Shown here one piece after another: positions 52,846-60,671 of a stretch of DNA of 64,000 nucleotides. The notes below the pieces were generated by a model, which saw nothing but the letters and a program-made list of their open reading frames with translations, was not told the DNA's origin and searched no databases. A program made the translations under genes and the position numbers. Numbering within the stretch: position 1 is the first letter of the stretch; every line of letters begins with the position of its first letter. Origin of the DNA: Streptomyces sioyaensis. GTDB lineage: Bacteria; Actinomycetota; Actinomycetes; Streptomycetales; Streptomycetaceae. The stretch is taken from positions 1-64,000 of the forward strand of contig NZ_SDIF01000003.1 of assembly GCF_004122735.1 (NCBI RefSeq), written 5' to 3'.

Positions 52846-55260
52846 TCACTCCGTACGCAGCCCATCCGGGCGCATCAGGCGCCACAGCAACGGCAGACAG
52901 AGCGCGGTGACGCCCAGGACGACGGCGGCCGCGGTGCCGGTGAGGGCGAGGATGCTCCACCAGTCGGGCCGCGGCGGCCGGCCGGCGATGCGGACCAGTA
53001 GCGTGCCGAGGGCCAGCCCCCAGCCGACCGCCAGGGGCAGGCCCGTGACCACCGGAACGGCCGTCTGCCACAGCACCGAGCGGGCCAGCAGGGCGCGCGG
53101 GGTGCCGAGGGCGTCCAGGGCGGACAACAGGCGGGCGCGTTCGCGGAGTTGCTCCAGGACGGTGAGCAGCAGCCCGCAGCCGATCAGCAGCAGCACGGCG
53201 GTGGCGCAGGCGGTCAGGCCACGGCTGACCAGGCCGGCGGCCTCGTCGGGGCCGGGCGGGCCGGAGCGGAACACGACGGCCCGCGGGGTGATCCGGGCGG
53301 CCGTGTTGCGGACGTATTCGATCGCGTCGGGGGTGTGCGGATCGAGCCGCAGCAGGCAGGTGAGGTCGGCGTGTGCCAGCAGCGCGGGGGGCAGCGCCTC
53401 GGGGGTGGCGAGCAGACCGCGGCCGTCGCGGCCGGGCACCGGGCGCTCGGGCCAGGCCGTGGTGCGGCGGGCGGTGCGCGGGACGGTCCAGCGGGCGGGC
53501 ACCCGGTGGTCGCCGCGGCTGCCGACCGGGTCGAGCACCAGCCGTTCGCCGGGGCGGGGGGCGGCGCCGTCCGGGCCCGCGGCGAGGAAGACGTCCCCGG
53601 CGGAACAGGCGCCGACCGGGGCCAGTTGGCGCAGGGTGGCGCAGTCGGCGACGGTCACCGGGTACGGCTGGGGGGCCTCGCCCTCGCCGGCGGCCGCAGG
53701 GTCGGGGGCCGGTTGCCGGCGGGCGGGGGCGGCATGGCCGGCGACCAGTGCGTGCGCCGTACGGACGCCCGGGGCGGCGCGCAGCAGGGAGGACATCTGC
53801 CCGGCACGGGCGGTGGGCACCGCGCCGTCGTAGGCGTCCACCTCGGTCCAGGCGGCGGTGGTGGTCTGCCCCGCGTCGGGCAGGCTCAAGGAGCCGGTCA
53901 GCAGCATCTGCACGGCGATCGCACCGGCCACCGCCACGGTGATCCCGCTGACCGAGCGGGCGGCCGCGGTGCTGCTCAACTGGAGCCGCCGCACCGCAAG
54001 ATGCCACGACTGGCTGCCGCCTCCCGTGGCGGCCGGCCGGGCCACCACGGCGTCCAGCAGCCAGGGCAGCACGGCCGCCACCCCCAGCAGCAACAGCGCC
54101 GTGCCGAGGATCAACCGGACGCTCGCGGCATCGCCGGAGCCCGGCCCGCCGATCGCCCGCGGCAGCAGCAGCGCCACCCCGGCGGCCGGCAGCAGCAGCC
54201 GCCACCACAGCCGGCGGCGCGGCGGGCGGGCGGTGCGGGTGACGCCCAGCGGCTCCACGGTGACCCGCCGCATGGTGAACAGCGCGCTGCCGACCGCGCA
54301 CAGCAGCACGGCCGGCACCACGAGGGCGGTCACCCGCGCGTCGGGGACCACGTCGGAGGGGAAGACGCCGAGGTCGAAGAGGGAGATCCCGGCGAGCGGG
54401 ACCCGGCCGGCCAGGAAGACGGCGGCGCCGGTGAGCAGCCCGAACAGCGCACCGGCCAGCGCCTCGCCCGCGGCGATCCGCCGGGTCGTGGCCCGGTCGG
54501 CGCCCACCAGCCGCAGCGCGGCCAGCCGCCGGTCGCGGCGCTCCCCGCCGAACCGCACCGCGGTCGCGAGGAACACGGCGACGGGGACGAGCAGCGCGAC
54601 ACAGCTCACCAGCAGGAGCAGCACCGTCGGCGCACCGGGCCGGAACGGCTCCCCCCGGTCGCCGAACGCGGTGATCCGCTCGACCCCGAAGTCGGGCCGC
54701 CGCAGGGCGTCGCTGCCCTCGTAGAAGACGAGTTCGCCGGGGTGGGTGAGGCCCTCGTCGCGGATCGTGGCGGTGATCCGCAGATGCGGGAAGCGGTCCT
54801 TGAGCAGCCTGCCCGCGGGCGAGCGGAGCAGGTCCCCGAGGGCGGGGGAGACGGCCAGTTCACCGGGGCCCGGCAGCCGCGACAGGCCCGGCGGGACCGG
54901 CGCATGCGGTCCTTCGGCCATGACGATCCGGCCCTGCACCGGCCGATCGCGGAAGGCGGTGTCGGCCGGGGCGGTCAGCAGCGACCGGTCCGAGGGGCCG
55001 GCCCCTTGCGCGGCGGGGACGACGGACCGCGCCCGGTGCCGCTCCTGCGCGCCGTTCAGCAGGTGCGGGACGGAGGCCGCCAGCAGCAGTACGGCGACGC
55101 CCAGGCCGACGCCGAGCGCGGTCAGGGCCGTACGGATCCAGCCCTCGCGGCCGCCGGTGACGGCGAACCGGGCGCCCATGGCGAGGTCGGCACACCAACG
55201 GCGGGCGGTGTGGCCCCGGTCGGGCGCCGGACGGGACCGGCCGGACATCGCGGGGCTCAC
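52846..55260 (-). CDS. FtsX-like ABC transporter permease 2
   Basis: An 804-residue permease with two FtsX/MacB-type domains (about ten TMs). The N-terminus GGREGWIRTALTALGVGLGVAVLLLAASV, VRFGGERRDRRLAALRLVGAD and the end LLWRLMRPDGLRTE closely parallel the preceding gene, so the two are a tandem duplication. The GTG at 55260 overlaps the upstream stop (GTGA); ATG 55248 is the alternative. Last gene of the PadR operon; it probably forms the heterodimeric membrane part with permease 1. Confidence 0.87.
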   Translation of the reverse strand: MSPAMSGRSRPAPDRGHTARRWCADLAMGARFAVTGGREGWIRTALTALGVGLGVAVLLLAASVPHLLNGAQERHRARSVVPAAQGAGPSDRSLLTAPADTAFRDRPVQGRIVMAEGPHAPVPPGLSRLPGPGELAVSPALGDLLRSPAGRLLKDRFPHLRITATIRDEGLTHPGELVFYEGSDALRRPDFGVERITAFGDRGEPFRPGAPTVLLLLVSCVALLVPVAVFLATAVRFGGERRDRRLAALRLVGADRATTRRIAAGEALAGALFGLLTGAAVFLAGRVPLAGISLFDLGVFPSDVVPDARVTALVVPAVLLCAVGSALFTMRRVTVEPLGVTRTARPPRRRLWWRLLLPAAGVALLLPRAIGGPGSGDAASVRLILGTALLLLGVAAVLPWLLDAVVARPAATGGGSQSWHLAVRRLQLSSTAAARSVSGITVAVAGAIAVQMLLTGSLSLPDAGQTTTAAWTEVDAYDGAVPTARAGQMSSLLRAAPGVRTAHALVAGHAAPARRQPAPDPAAAGEGEAPQPYPVTVADCATLRQLAPVGACSAGDVFLAAGPDGAAPRPGERLVLDPVGSRGDHRVPARWTVPRTARRTTAWPERPVPGRDGRGLLATPEALPPALLAHADLTCLLRLDPHTPDAIEYVRNTAARITPRAVVFRSGPPGPDEAAGLVSRGLTACATAVLLLIGCGLLLTVLEQLRERARLLSALDALGTPRALLARSVLWQTAVPVVTGLPLAVGWGLALGTLLVRIAGRPPRPDWWSILALTGTAAAVVLGVTALCLPLLWRLMRPDGLRTE

Positions 55261-57677
55261 TCCGTCCGCAGCCCGTCGGGGCGCATCATCCGCCACAGCG
55301 GTGGCAGGCTCAGCGCCGTCACGAAGAGGATCACCGCGCCGCCGATGCCGGTGATCGCGGCCACCACCGGCCAGTTCACCGTCACCGCGCTGTCGATCAT
55401 CGTCAGCACCAGCGCGCCCAGCGCCAGCCCGGTGCCCAGCGCCAGGCCCAGCCCGAGGACGACCGGGACGGCGGTCTGCCACAGCACCGACCAGCCCAGG
55501 GTGGCCCGGCGGGTGCCGTGGGCATCGAGGGTGGACAGCAGCCGGCGGCGCTCGTGGAGCTGCTCGACGGTGGAGATGATCAGGCCCGAGCCGATCAGCA
55601 GCAGCGTCACGACGGCGCCCGCGAACAGCCCGTCGAGGACGCTGGCGTACTGCGCGTCATGCGGATTGTCGACCGCGGAGACCTCGTTCATCGTCGGGTC
55701 GATGCGGGCGGCGGTGTTGCGGATGTGCTCCACCGCGTCCGGGGTGCCGCGGTCGAAGACGACCTTGAGCTCCGTGGTGGGGCCGTTGAGCCTGCCCACG
55801 TCGAGCGCGGACGGGGTGACCAGCAGGTCGTAGACGACACGGTCGGGGCTGGGCCGGTGCGCGAGCAGCGGGACCGTGCGGGCGGTGCGGGGGACCGTCC
55901 AGGGGTGCGGCCGCACCGCCTCGTACGCGTCCCTCGGCGGGTTCAGGTCGAGGGTCGCACCGGGCGCGACGGCGCCCTCGCGGCGGGTGGTGGTGACGAA
56001 CACGGAGCCGTCGTGGCAGGAGTCCAGACGGGCCAGGCTGCGCAGTTCGGCGCAGCTGCCGACGGTGACCGTCGTGCGGGCGGCGTCCTCCGGGCGCCCG
56101 GGCGGGTGGGGCAGCGGGCCGACCAGGGCGTCGACCGTGCCGCGGGCCGCGGTCACCCCCGGGGTGGCGCGCAGCGCGGTGAGCGCCCGCTGGGTCTGCG
56201 GCCAGTCCTTAGAGTTGGCCCACAGGCTGATCCGCGGCTCCTTGCCGGACTCCGCGTACGCCCGGGTGTAGCTGGCCTGCATCCCGGTCATCAGCATGTG
56301 GATCGCGATGGCGCCGGCCACCGCGACGGTGATCCCGCTGACCGCGCGGGTGGCCGAGCCGCTGCTCAACTGGAGGCGGCGGATGGCGAGTTGCCAGGAG
56401 ACCGGGCCGCGGTGCAGCCGGCCGACCACCGCCTGCACCAGCCAGGGCAGCAGCGTGGTGACCCCCAACAACAGCAGCATCGCCCCGGTCGCGAGGCCGA
56501 GGGTGTGCAACGGGGTGTCGGTCCACGGCCGTTCCCGGCTCAGCGGCACCAGCACCAGGGCGCCCACGGCCGGCAGCGCCACCCGCCACCACAGCCGGCG
56601 GCGCACCGGCGGGCGGTGGCGGACGACGCCCAGCGGCTCGACGGTGACGCCGCGCTGGGCGAACAGCGTCACCAGGACCGCCGCCGCCGGCACCAGCACG
56701 GCGATCAGCGCCGCGGCGAGCGGACCGGGCGCCACGTCCGAGGGGAAGACGTTGACGTCCCACAGCGTGACCACCGGGGCGAGCTGCCGGCCGGCGAGGA
56801 ACAGCGCCCCGCCCGCCACCAGCCCCAGCAGCGAACCGAACAGCACCTCACCGGCGGCGATCCGGCGGGTGGTGCGGACATCGGCGCCGACCAGCCGGAT
56901 CGCGGCCAGCCGGCGTTCCCGGCGCTCGTTGCCGAACCGTACGGAGGTGCCGATGAAGACCATCACCGGCGTCAGCAGCGCCACACACGTCATGATCACC
57001 AGGAGCACGGTGGGCGCCCGCATCGGCGGCGGGTTCCAGTCCTTGCCGAAGTGGTCGATGCGGTAGCCGTCGGCCGCGGCGAGGGTGACGGGCTGGGCGA
57101 CGTAGGTGAGTTCGCCGGGGCCGAGCAGGCCGGCGTCGCCGATGGTGCCGGCCACCCGGTAGTCCAGCCGCTGGCGCAGCAGGCCGGCCCGGGGGGAGTC
57201 CAGCAGCTTTTTCAGCGCCGGGGAGACCAGCATCCGGCCGGGGCCGGGGAGCCGGTCGACGCCGGGCGGTACGGGGGGATGCGCGCCGTCCGGGCGCACC
57301 AGCCGGCCGCGGATCGGGGCGCCGTGGAAGACGGTGTCCGCCGAGGCGTAGCGCAGGGTGTCGTCGGCGGCGCGCGGCGGGTGGGCCTGGCCCAGGTTCT
57401 CGCGGGCCTTCTCCCGGCCGTGCAGGGTGTCCAGCACGCCCGGCACGGACGCCCCGAGCAGCAGGACGGCGACGCCCAGGGCGACACCGGTGGCCGTCAG
57501 CGCCGTACGGATCCAGCCCTCGCGGCCGCTGCCGGCCGCGAACCGTATCCCCATCACGAGGTCACGGGCCCAGGCGGCGCGGCCGGTGGGAGGTGCGCCG
57601 GGCACGGTGGGTGCGGGGCGGTCACGGCCGCCGGTGCGCCCGCCGGCTGCGGTGGCGCGCGGGCGCAGCAGGCTCAT
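55257..57677 (-). CDS. FtsX-like ABC transporter permease 1
   Basis: An 806-residue permease with duplicated FtsX-like domains; tracts GREGWIRTALTATGVALGVAVLLLGASV, VRFGNERRERRLAAIRLVGAD and WRMMRPDGLRTE. Large extracytoplasmic segments lie between the TMs, typical of MacB/LolCE-like systems that act at the membrane surface. The ATG overlaps the ATPase stop (ATGA). Substrate unknown; lipid, peptide or antibiotic stress are common for this class. Confidence 0.9.
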   Translation of the reverse strand: MSLLRPRATAAGGRTGGRDRPAPTVPGAPPTGRAAWARDLVMGIRFAAGSGREGWIRTALTATGVALGVAVLLLGASVPGVLDTLHGREKARENLGQAHPPRAADDTLRYASADTVFHGAPIRGRLVRPDGAHPPVPPGVDRLPGPGRMLVSPALKKLLDSPRAGLLRQRLDYRVAGTIGDAGLLGPGELTYVAQPVTLAAADGYRIDHFGKDWNPPPMRAPTVLLVIMTCVALLTPVMVFIGTSVRFGNERRERRLAAIRLVGADVRTTRRIAAGEVLFGSLLGLVAGGALFLAGRQLAPVVTLWDVNVFPSDVAPGPLAAALIAVLVPAAAVLVTLFAQRGVTVEPLGVVRHRPPVRRRLWWRVALPAVGALVLVPLSRERPWTDTPLHTLGLATGAMLLLLGVTTLLPWLVQAVVGRLHRGPVSWQLAIRRLQLSSGSATRAVSGITVAVAGAIAIHMLMTGMQASYTRAYAESGKEPRISLWANSKDWPQTQRALTALRATPGVTAARGTVDALVGPLPHPPGRPEDAARTTVTVGSCAELRSLARLDSCHDGSVFVTTTRREGAVAPGATLDLNPPRDAYEAVRPHPWTVPRTARTVPLLAHRPSPDRVVYDLLVTPSALDVGRLNGPTTELKVVFDRGTPDAVEHIRNTAARIDPTMNEVSAVDNPHDAQYASVLDGLFAGAVVTLLLIGSGLIISTVEQLHERRRLLSTLDAHGTRRATLGWSVLWQTAVPVVLGLGLALGTGLALGALVLTMIDSAVTVNWPVVAAITGIGGAVILFVTALSLPPLWRMMRPDGLRTE

Positions 57678-58363
57678 CGCAAGCCCGCCAGGATGTCCTT
57701 CACTGTGCCGTCGCGGACCACGATCTCCCGGTCGGAGTAGGCGGCGACCCGGGCCTCGTGGGTGACCAGGACGACCGCGGCGTTGGTGTCCCGGGCGGCG
57801 CCGGTCAGCAGGCCGAGGACGCGTTCGCCGTTGAGCGAGTCCAGGGCGCCGGTGGGCTCGTCCGCGAAGATGACCCGCGGGCCGGTGACGAGCGCGCGGG
57901 CGACCGCGATCCGCTGGCCCTGGCCGCCGGATATCTCACCGGGCCGCTGGGCCGCCGCCCCGTCCACCTCCAGCCGCTCCAGCCACTCGCGGGCCTGCCG
58001 CTCGGCCTCCTTGCGCCGGGTGCCGTTCAGCCGCAGCGGCAGCGCGACGTTCTCCAGGCCGGTCAACTCCGGTACCAGCTGGCCGAATTGGAAGACGAAG
58101 CCGAAGTCGGTGCGGCGCAGGGCGCTGCGCCGGGCGTCGCTGAGCGCGGTCAGCTCGTGCGGGCCGTAGCGGACGGTGCCGGCGTCCGGGCGGACGATCC
58201 CGGCGAGACAGTGCAGCAGGGTCGATTTGCCGGAGCCGGAGGGGCCCATGACGGCGACGACCTCGCCGGGGTGGACGGAGAACTCCACGCCGTCGAGCGC
58301 CGGCGTGGCCCCGTAGGTCTTGCAGAGCCCCTCCGCCGCGAGGAGGGAGCCCTCGGGCGTCAT
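57674..58363 (-). CDS. ABC transporter ATP-binding protein (MacB/LolD type)
   Basis: A 229-residue ATPase: Walker A GPSGSGKST (40-48), signature ISGGQGQR (variant of LSGGQ), Walker B VIFADEPTGALDS, and H-loop VTHEARVA. It partners with the two FtsX-like permeases. The ATG overlaps the PadR stop by four bases and its own stop overlaps the permease 1 ATG. Confidence 0.95.
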   Translation of the reverse strand: MTPEGSLLAAEGLCKTYGATPALDGVEFSVHPGEVVAVMGPSGSGKSTLLHCLAGIVRPDAGTVRYGPHELTALSDARRSALRRTDFGFVFQFGQLVPELTGLENVALPLRLNGTRRKEAERQAREWLERLEVDGAAAQRPGEISGGQGQRIAVARALVTGPRVIFADEPTGALDSLNGERVLGLLTGAARDTNAAVVLVTHEARVAAYSDREIVVRDGTVKDILAGLR

Positions 58364-58884
58364 ACGCGGACCGCCTCAGCGAGCTTGTCCAGCCGGGCGG
58401 CGGTCACCTCCAGCCAGCGCAGATCGGCTTCGAGGTGGAACAGCGCGTGGTCGCAGATCAGCTGGTCGGCGAGGTCGCCGGTGCGCTTGCGCTCGGTCAG
58501 TCCGCGCATCAGCCGCAGGTGCTCGGCGCGCTGGGTGTCCAGGAGTTCGGCGGCGTCGCGCCCGGTCAGCAGTGCCAGGACGACCTTGGTGAAGAGCGTC
58601 GACTGGAGGTAGGGCTCGGGCTTCTCCGGGCGGGCCAGCCACTGGGCGACATCGGTGATCCCGGCGTCCGTGATCGCGTACCGCTTGCGCTCCGGCCCCG
58701 CGCCGGCCTCCACCGCGTCCACCTCGACCAGGCCGTTCTTCAGCAGCCGCGACATCGTGGAGTAGACCTGCCCGTAGTGGAGCGGGCGGTCCTGGCCGAA
58801 GTGCGCGTCGAAGGCTCGCTTGAGGTCGTAGCCGTGGCGGGGGCCGGACTCCAGGAGACCCAGCAGCGTATGACCAATTGACAT
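58360..58884 (-). CDS. PadR family transcriptional regulator
   Basis: A 174-residue PadR regulator with an N-terminal winged helix (MSIGHTLLGLLESGPRHGYDLKRAFDAHFG ... GQVYSTMSRLLKNGLVE) and a C-terminal dimerisation helix region. ATG 58884 is favoured by AAGG about 8 nt upstream; a GTG at 58893 adds three residues. Head of the operon for an ABC efflux-like system, and probably its repressor through the palindrome at 58919-58935. Confidence 0.93.
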   Translation of the reverse strand: MSIGHTLLGLLESGPRHGYDLKRAFDAHFGQDRPLHYGQVYSTMSRLLKNGLVEVDAVEAGAGPERKRYAITDAGITDVAQWLARPEKPEPYLQSTLFTKVVLALLTGRDAAELLDTQRAEHLRLMRGLTERKRTGDLADQLICDHALFHLEADLRWLEVTAARLDKLAEAVRV

Positions 58885-58918
58885 GCCGACCACCTTACTC
58901 GGAGGTGTGTCGCTGGTG

Positions 58919-58935
58919 TATACGTGCGTTGTATA
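58919..58935. promoter_or_regulatory. probable PadR operator
   Basis: TATAC-GTGCGTT-GTATA is a perfect 5-7-5 palindrome located 35-51 bp upstream of the PadR start, at a typical promoter position. PadR proteins bind such TATAC/GTATA-type dyads and are usually autoregulatory. Confidence 0.65.
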
Positions 58936-59053
58936 GAGGTCGGCCGGGCCCGCGGCCGCCGGCCCTCGCCCGGCCGCTCCGGCGTCGTCACCGGCGGACC
59001 GGCGGCGCTCACGCGGCGCTGCTCCGGCGTCGCCAGCGACGGACCGGCGGCGC

Positions 59054-59317
59054 TCAGTCCCCCGGCTCCTTGGGTGGACGCCCCCGCCGCGGGATCGCCC
59101 CCGCTCCCCGGGGCAGCCGCCCCGCGTCCGACAGCGCCTTGCGCAGCAGGAACTCGATCTGCGCGTTGGCGCTGCGCAGTTCGTCGCCGGCCCAGCGCGT
59201 CAGCGCGTCATGGATCAGCGGGTCCAGCCGCAGCAGCACCTGCTTGCGCTGCTGCGGCCGGCGCGCGGGAGCCGGCTCGCTCCCGGCGCCGGACTCCTCG
59301 GGGGTGGGGGTGCTCAT
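59054..59317 (-). CDS. small ribbon-helix-helix-like protein
   Basis: An 87-residue protein. The Pro/Ala-rich start is followed by KQVLLRLDPLIHDALTRWAGDELRSANAQIEFLLRKALSDAG (about 26-67), the pattern of Arc/CopG-type ribbon-helix-helix DNA-binding proteins, and a basic tail (RRGRPPKEPGD) like an AT-hook. ATG 59317 has GAGG 7 nt upstream. It follows the SPFH gene by 73 bp on the same strand and may autoregulate that operon. Confidence 0.8.
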   Translation of the reverse strand: MSTPTPEESGAGSEPAPARRPQQRKQVLLRLDPLIHDALTRWAGDELRSANAQIEFLLRKALSDAGRLPRGAGAIPRRGRPPKEPGD

Positions 59318-59390
59318 GCCCAAGCCTCGTTTCGCTCGGCCTCGCATGCGCCCGGCGGGCACCGTACGGCGTGCGCGCCGAGCAGCTCGC

Positions 59391-60362
59391 TCACTGGTAC
59401 AGGGAGCCCGTGTTCAGGACCGGCTGGGCGGCCCGGTCACCGCACAGCACCACCATCAGATTGCTCACCATGGCCGCCTTCCGCTCCTCGTCCAGCTCGA
59501 CGATGCCCTGCTGACTGATCCGGTCCAGCGCCTGCTCGACCATGCCCACCGCACCCTCGACGATCTGCTGCCGGGCCGCAACCACCGCGCCGGCCTGCTG
59601 CCGCTGGAGCATCGCGGAGGCGATCTCGGGGGCGTAGGCGAGGTGGCTGAAGCGGGCCTCGATGATCCGTACGCCGGCGGCCTGGACCCGGGCGGTCAGT
59701 TCGAGGGCGAGCTTCTCGGTGATCTCCTCGGCGTTGCCGCGCAGCGACAGGGCGTCCTCGTCGTGCGCGTCATAGGGGTACTCGATCGCGATGTGCCGCA
59801 CGGCCGCCTCGGCCTGGGTGGCGACGAACTCCAGGAAGTCGTCGACCTCGAAGAGCGCCTGGGCGGTGTCCTCGACGTGCCAGACGATGATCGACGCCAG
59901 CTCGATCGGGTTGCCGTACGCGTCGTTGACCTTCAGGACCGCGGTCTCGTGGTTGCGCACCCGGGTGGAGATCCGCCGGGCGGTGGTCAGCGGGTTGACC
60001 CAGCGCAGTCCGTCGGTGCGGATGGTGCCGGCGTACCGCCCGAAGAGCTGGAGGACCCGGGCCTCGCCGGGCGCCACCATCTTCACGCCGGTCATGCAGA
60101 AGAGCGAGCCGAACAGCAGCAGGACGCCGGCGATGACCGTCGGCGCGGCGGCGGTGTCGTTGCCGCCGGAGCCGAGTATCCCGCCGACGGAGATCACGGC
60201 GATGCCCAGCGCGACCCCGAGCACGGTCAGCAGCAGGGCGACGCCGCCCGGGATGCTGTGCGCCGTGACCTCGCGGACCTGCGGGCGGGGCATCTCGGGA
60301 GCGTCGACGGCGAGCTCGCCGTCGGGGTCGGCGGTCCGGCCGGCCGCGGTGTGTTCGGACAT
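59391..60362 (-). CDS. SPFH/Band 7 family membrane protein
   Basis: A 323-residue SPFH protein (stomatin/prohibitin/flotillin family) with two N-terminal hydrophobic segments (about 40-62 and 72-92) and the SPFH domain (about 95-300; [30 protein letters not shown], then [33 protein letters not shown]). These proteins organise membrane microdomains. ATG 60362 is used; the frame upstream lacks a site. Co-transcribed with the ribbon-helix-helix gene. Confidence 0.92.
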   Translation of the reverse strand: MSEHTAAGRTADPDGELAVDAPEMPRPQVREVTAHSIPGGVALLLTVLGVALGIAVISVGGILGSGGNDTAAAPTVIAGVLLLFGSLFCMTGVKMVAPGEARVLQLFGRYAGTIRTDGLRWVNPLTTARRISTRVRNHETAVLKVNDAYGNPIELASIIVWHVEDTAQALFEVDDFLEFVATQAEAAVRHIAIEYPYDAHDEDALSLRGNAEEITEKLALELTARVQAAGVRIIEARFSHLAYAPEIASAMLQRQQAGAVVAARQQIVEGAVGMVEQALDRISQQGIVELDEERKAAMVSNLMVVLCGDRAAQPVLNTGSLYQ

Positions 60363-60671
60363 GAGAATCCCCGTTTCTCCAGGTGCGGCACGTGATGTCT
60401 GCCGCATTGGGCGATGTCGCCGTTCTAGCAAAGTGATAGCACTTTAGCGCGCGGTGAGGCAGGGCGTCCAGGGGAGGTGCGGAGCCAGATCACCCGCAAG
60501 ATCCCAGGTGAGAGAGCGACGACGCAGAACACCCACTCCGAGGTTCCGTCCTCGCGGGTGCTGTTTGTCACGTCAGGAAAAGCCTTGATCGATGAGTATT
60601 TGTTGACAGATGCGGTGTTAGCTTCGACAGCTGGATTAGCTGGGGGCGGAACGACTGGAGTTGCTGAAGCG
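60363..60671. other. divergent region of SPFH and PBP genes
   Basis: This 309-bp gap contains a palindrome (60430-60445) near the SPFH gene and an A+T-richer stretch around 60585-60625 that probably includes the PBP promoter (a TTGACA occurs at 60603, but I found no well-spaced -10). I see no gene; the frame upstream of the PBP start lacks a ribosome-binding site. Confidence 0.55.
60430..60445. promoter_or_regulatory. palindromic operator upstream of the SPFH operon
   Basis: AAAGTG-ATAG-CACTTT is a perfect 6-4-6 inverted repeat, 68-83 bp upstream of the SPFH start. The ribbon-helix-helix protein encoded in the same operon is a plausible ligand. Confidence 0.6.

Noticed and set aside
53149..57740. 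Very long plus-strand open frames opposite the two permeases
   Set aside because: They are GC-driven shadow frames, Gly/Gln/Arg-rich and without domains; the minus-strand genes have recognisable FtsX-type sequences and coupled starts.
60603..60630. TTGACA as -35 of the PBP promoter
   Set aside because: No matching -10 box occurs at 16-18 bp spacing, so the promoter was not annotated.
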